From Chloroflexota bacterium (GTDB taxonomy: Bacteria > Chloroflexota > Anaerolineae > Promineifilales > Promineifilaceae), in the NCBI GenBank assembly GCA_008501785.1, contig QQUD01000947.1, positions 1-5,356 on the forward strand: a DNA stretch of 5,356 nt, given 5' to 3'. Under the pieces are notes generated by a model, which saw only the letters and a program-made list of their open reading frames with translations, was not told the DNA's origin and searched no databases. This document shows, piece by piece, positions 5,240-5,356 of this stretch. Position 1 is the stretch's first letter. Each line of letters opens with the position of its first letter. The translations under genes were made by a program, and so were the position numbers.

Positions 5240-5356
5240 CTACCACTCTAATTGCGGTCTTTGATCTACTAAACTTTTGATTAAAATATCGTATTTATCA
5301 ATTCTCTTGCAATATGAAACTAACTCTCGAGCAAAACCAATTTTCGTTTTCCAATT
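5240..5356 (-). CDS. C-terminal end of a protein with a Death-like effector-associated domain (partial)
   Basis: Read on the minus strand from the window edge, the frame is open for 38 codons and stops at TAG (complement of 5240-5242). The residues end a domain I recognise: ARELVSYCKR, then DILIKSL, then RPQLEW before the stop. This pattern (ARELV-x-Y-x-x-R, a hydrophobic LI/LV helix, then RP-x-L-x-W) recurs at the end of the alpha-helical Death-like adaptor domains (effector-associated/bDLD class). Those are found in bacterial NACHT, TIR, caspase-like, CHAT and kinase-linked conflict proteins, where they recruit partners by like-with-like contact. The first half of the domain and anything before it lie outside the window, so the effector or sensor cannot be named. 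The gene converges on the kinase-TPR pair. Assignment is by memory of the family pattern; coding status is supported by the exact in-frame fit to a domain end. Confidence 0.68.
   Translation of the reverse strand, partial: NWKTKIGFARELVSYCKRIDKYDILIKSLVDQRPQLEW

Noticed and set aside
5326..5331. Second CTCGAG word, possible second operator copy
   Set aside because: It lies inside the minus-strand coding sequence, and the flanking TTTT/AAAA arms of the 14-bp palindrome are absent.
1..5356. CRISPR array, tRNA/rRNA, insertion sequence or integrase
   Set aside because: No spaced direct repeats, no cloverleaf or CCA-type end, no transposase or recombinase motif in any frame I read.

Overview
The window has two unlike halves. 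Positions 1 to about 1070 are of mixed, roughly half-GC composition (estimated by eye). They hold no intact gene, only broken coding remnants. The clearest is a two-unit FG-GAP/VCBS-type repeat fragment (about 637-1071), apparently joined by a frameshift to an upstream protein fragment in another frame. Positions 1072-1632 are an AT-rich stretch without a gene. It contains a perfect 14-bp palindrome just upstream of a TATAAT box, several small hairpins and a cluster of GATGC/GCATC words.

The AT-rich right part (1633-5356) carries the intact genes. First is an 859-aa soluble Hanks-type Ser/Thr protein kinase (1633-4212). It has the order kinase domain, TPR-like helices, a four-CxxC zinc finger with FYVE-like spacing, an unassigned region and a HEAT-like helical tail. 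After 106 bp comes a 292-aa TPR protein (4319-5197, start chosen by a strong Shine-Dalgarno) with a short beta-rich N-terminal domain. At the right edge, on the minus strand and converging with the pair, lies the last 38 codons of another gene (5240-5356, partial). Its C-terminus resembles the Death-like effector-associated domains (EAD/bDLD class) of bacterial conflict systems.

The organism is uncertain. FG-GAP repeat proteins, large soluble kinases with TPR and other interaction modules, and Death-like adaptor domains together suggest a large-genome, often multicellular bacterium. A filamentous Chloroflexota such as a Herpetosiphon-like species is one guess; this rests on family knowledge and not on a marker gene. 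The composition shift near 1071 and the debris to its left suggest an accessory region.

Working model (inference): the kinase is a multi-domain sensor/scaffold kinase, the TPR protein is its partner or substrate, and the Death-like-tailed protein next door belongs to the same or a neighbouring signalling/defence locus. No nuclease, TIR, protease or NTPase effector is visible in the window; if one exists it would lie beyond the right edge, for example in the N-terminal part of the minus-strand gene.
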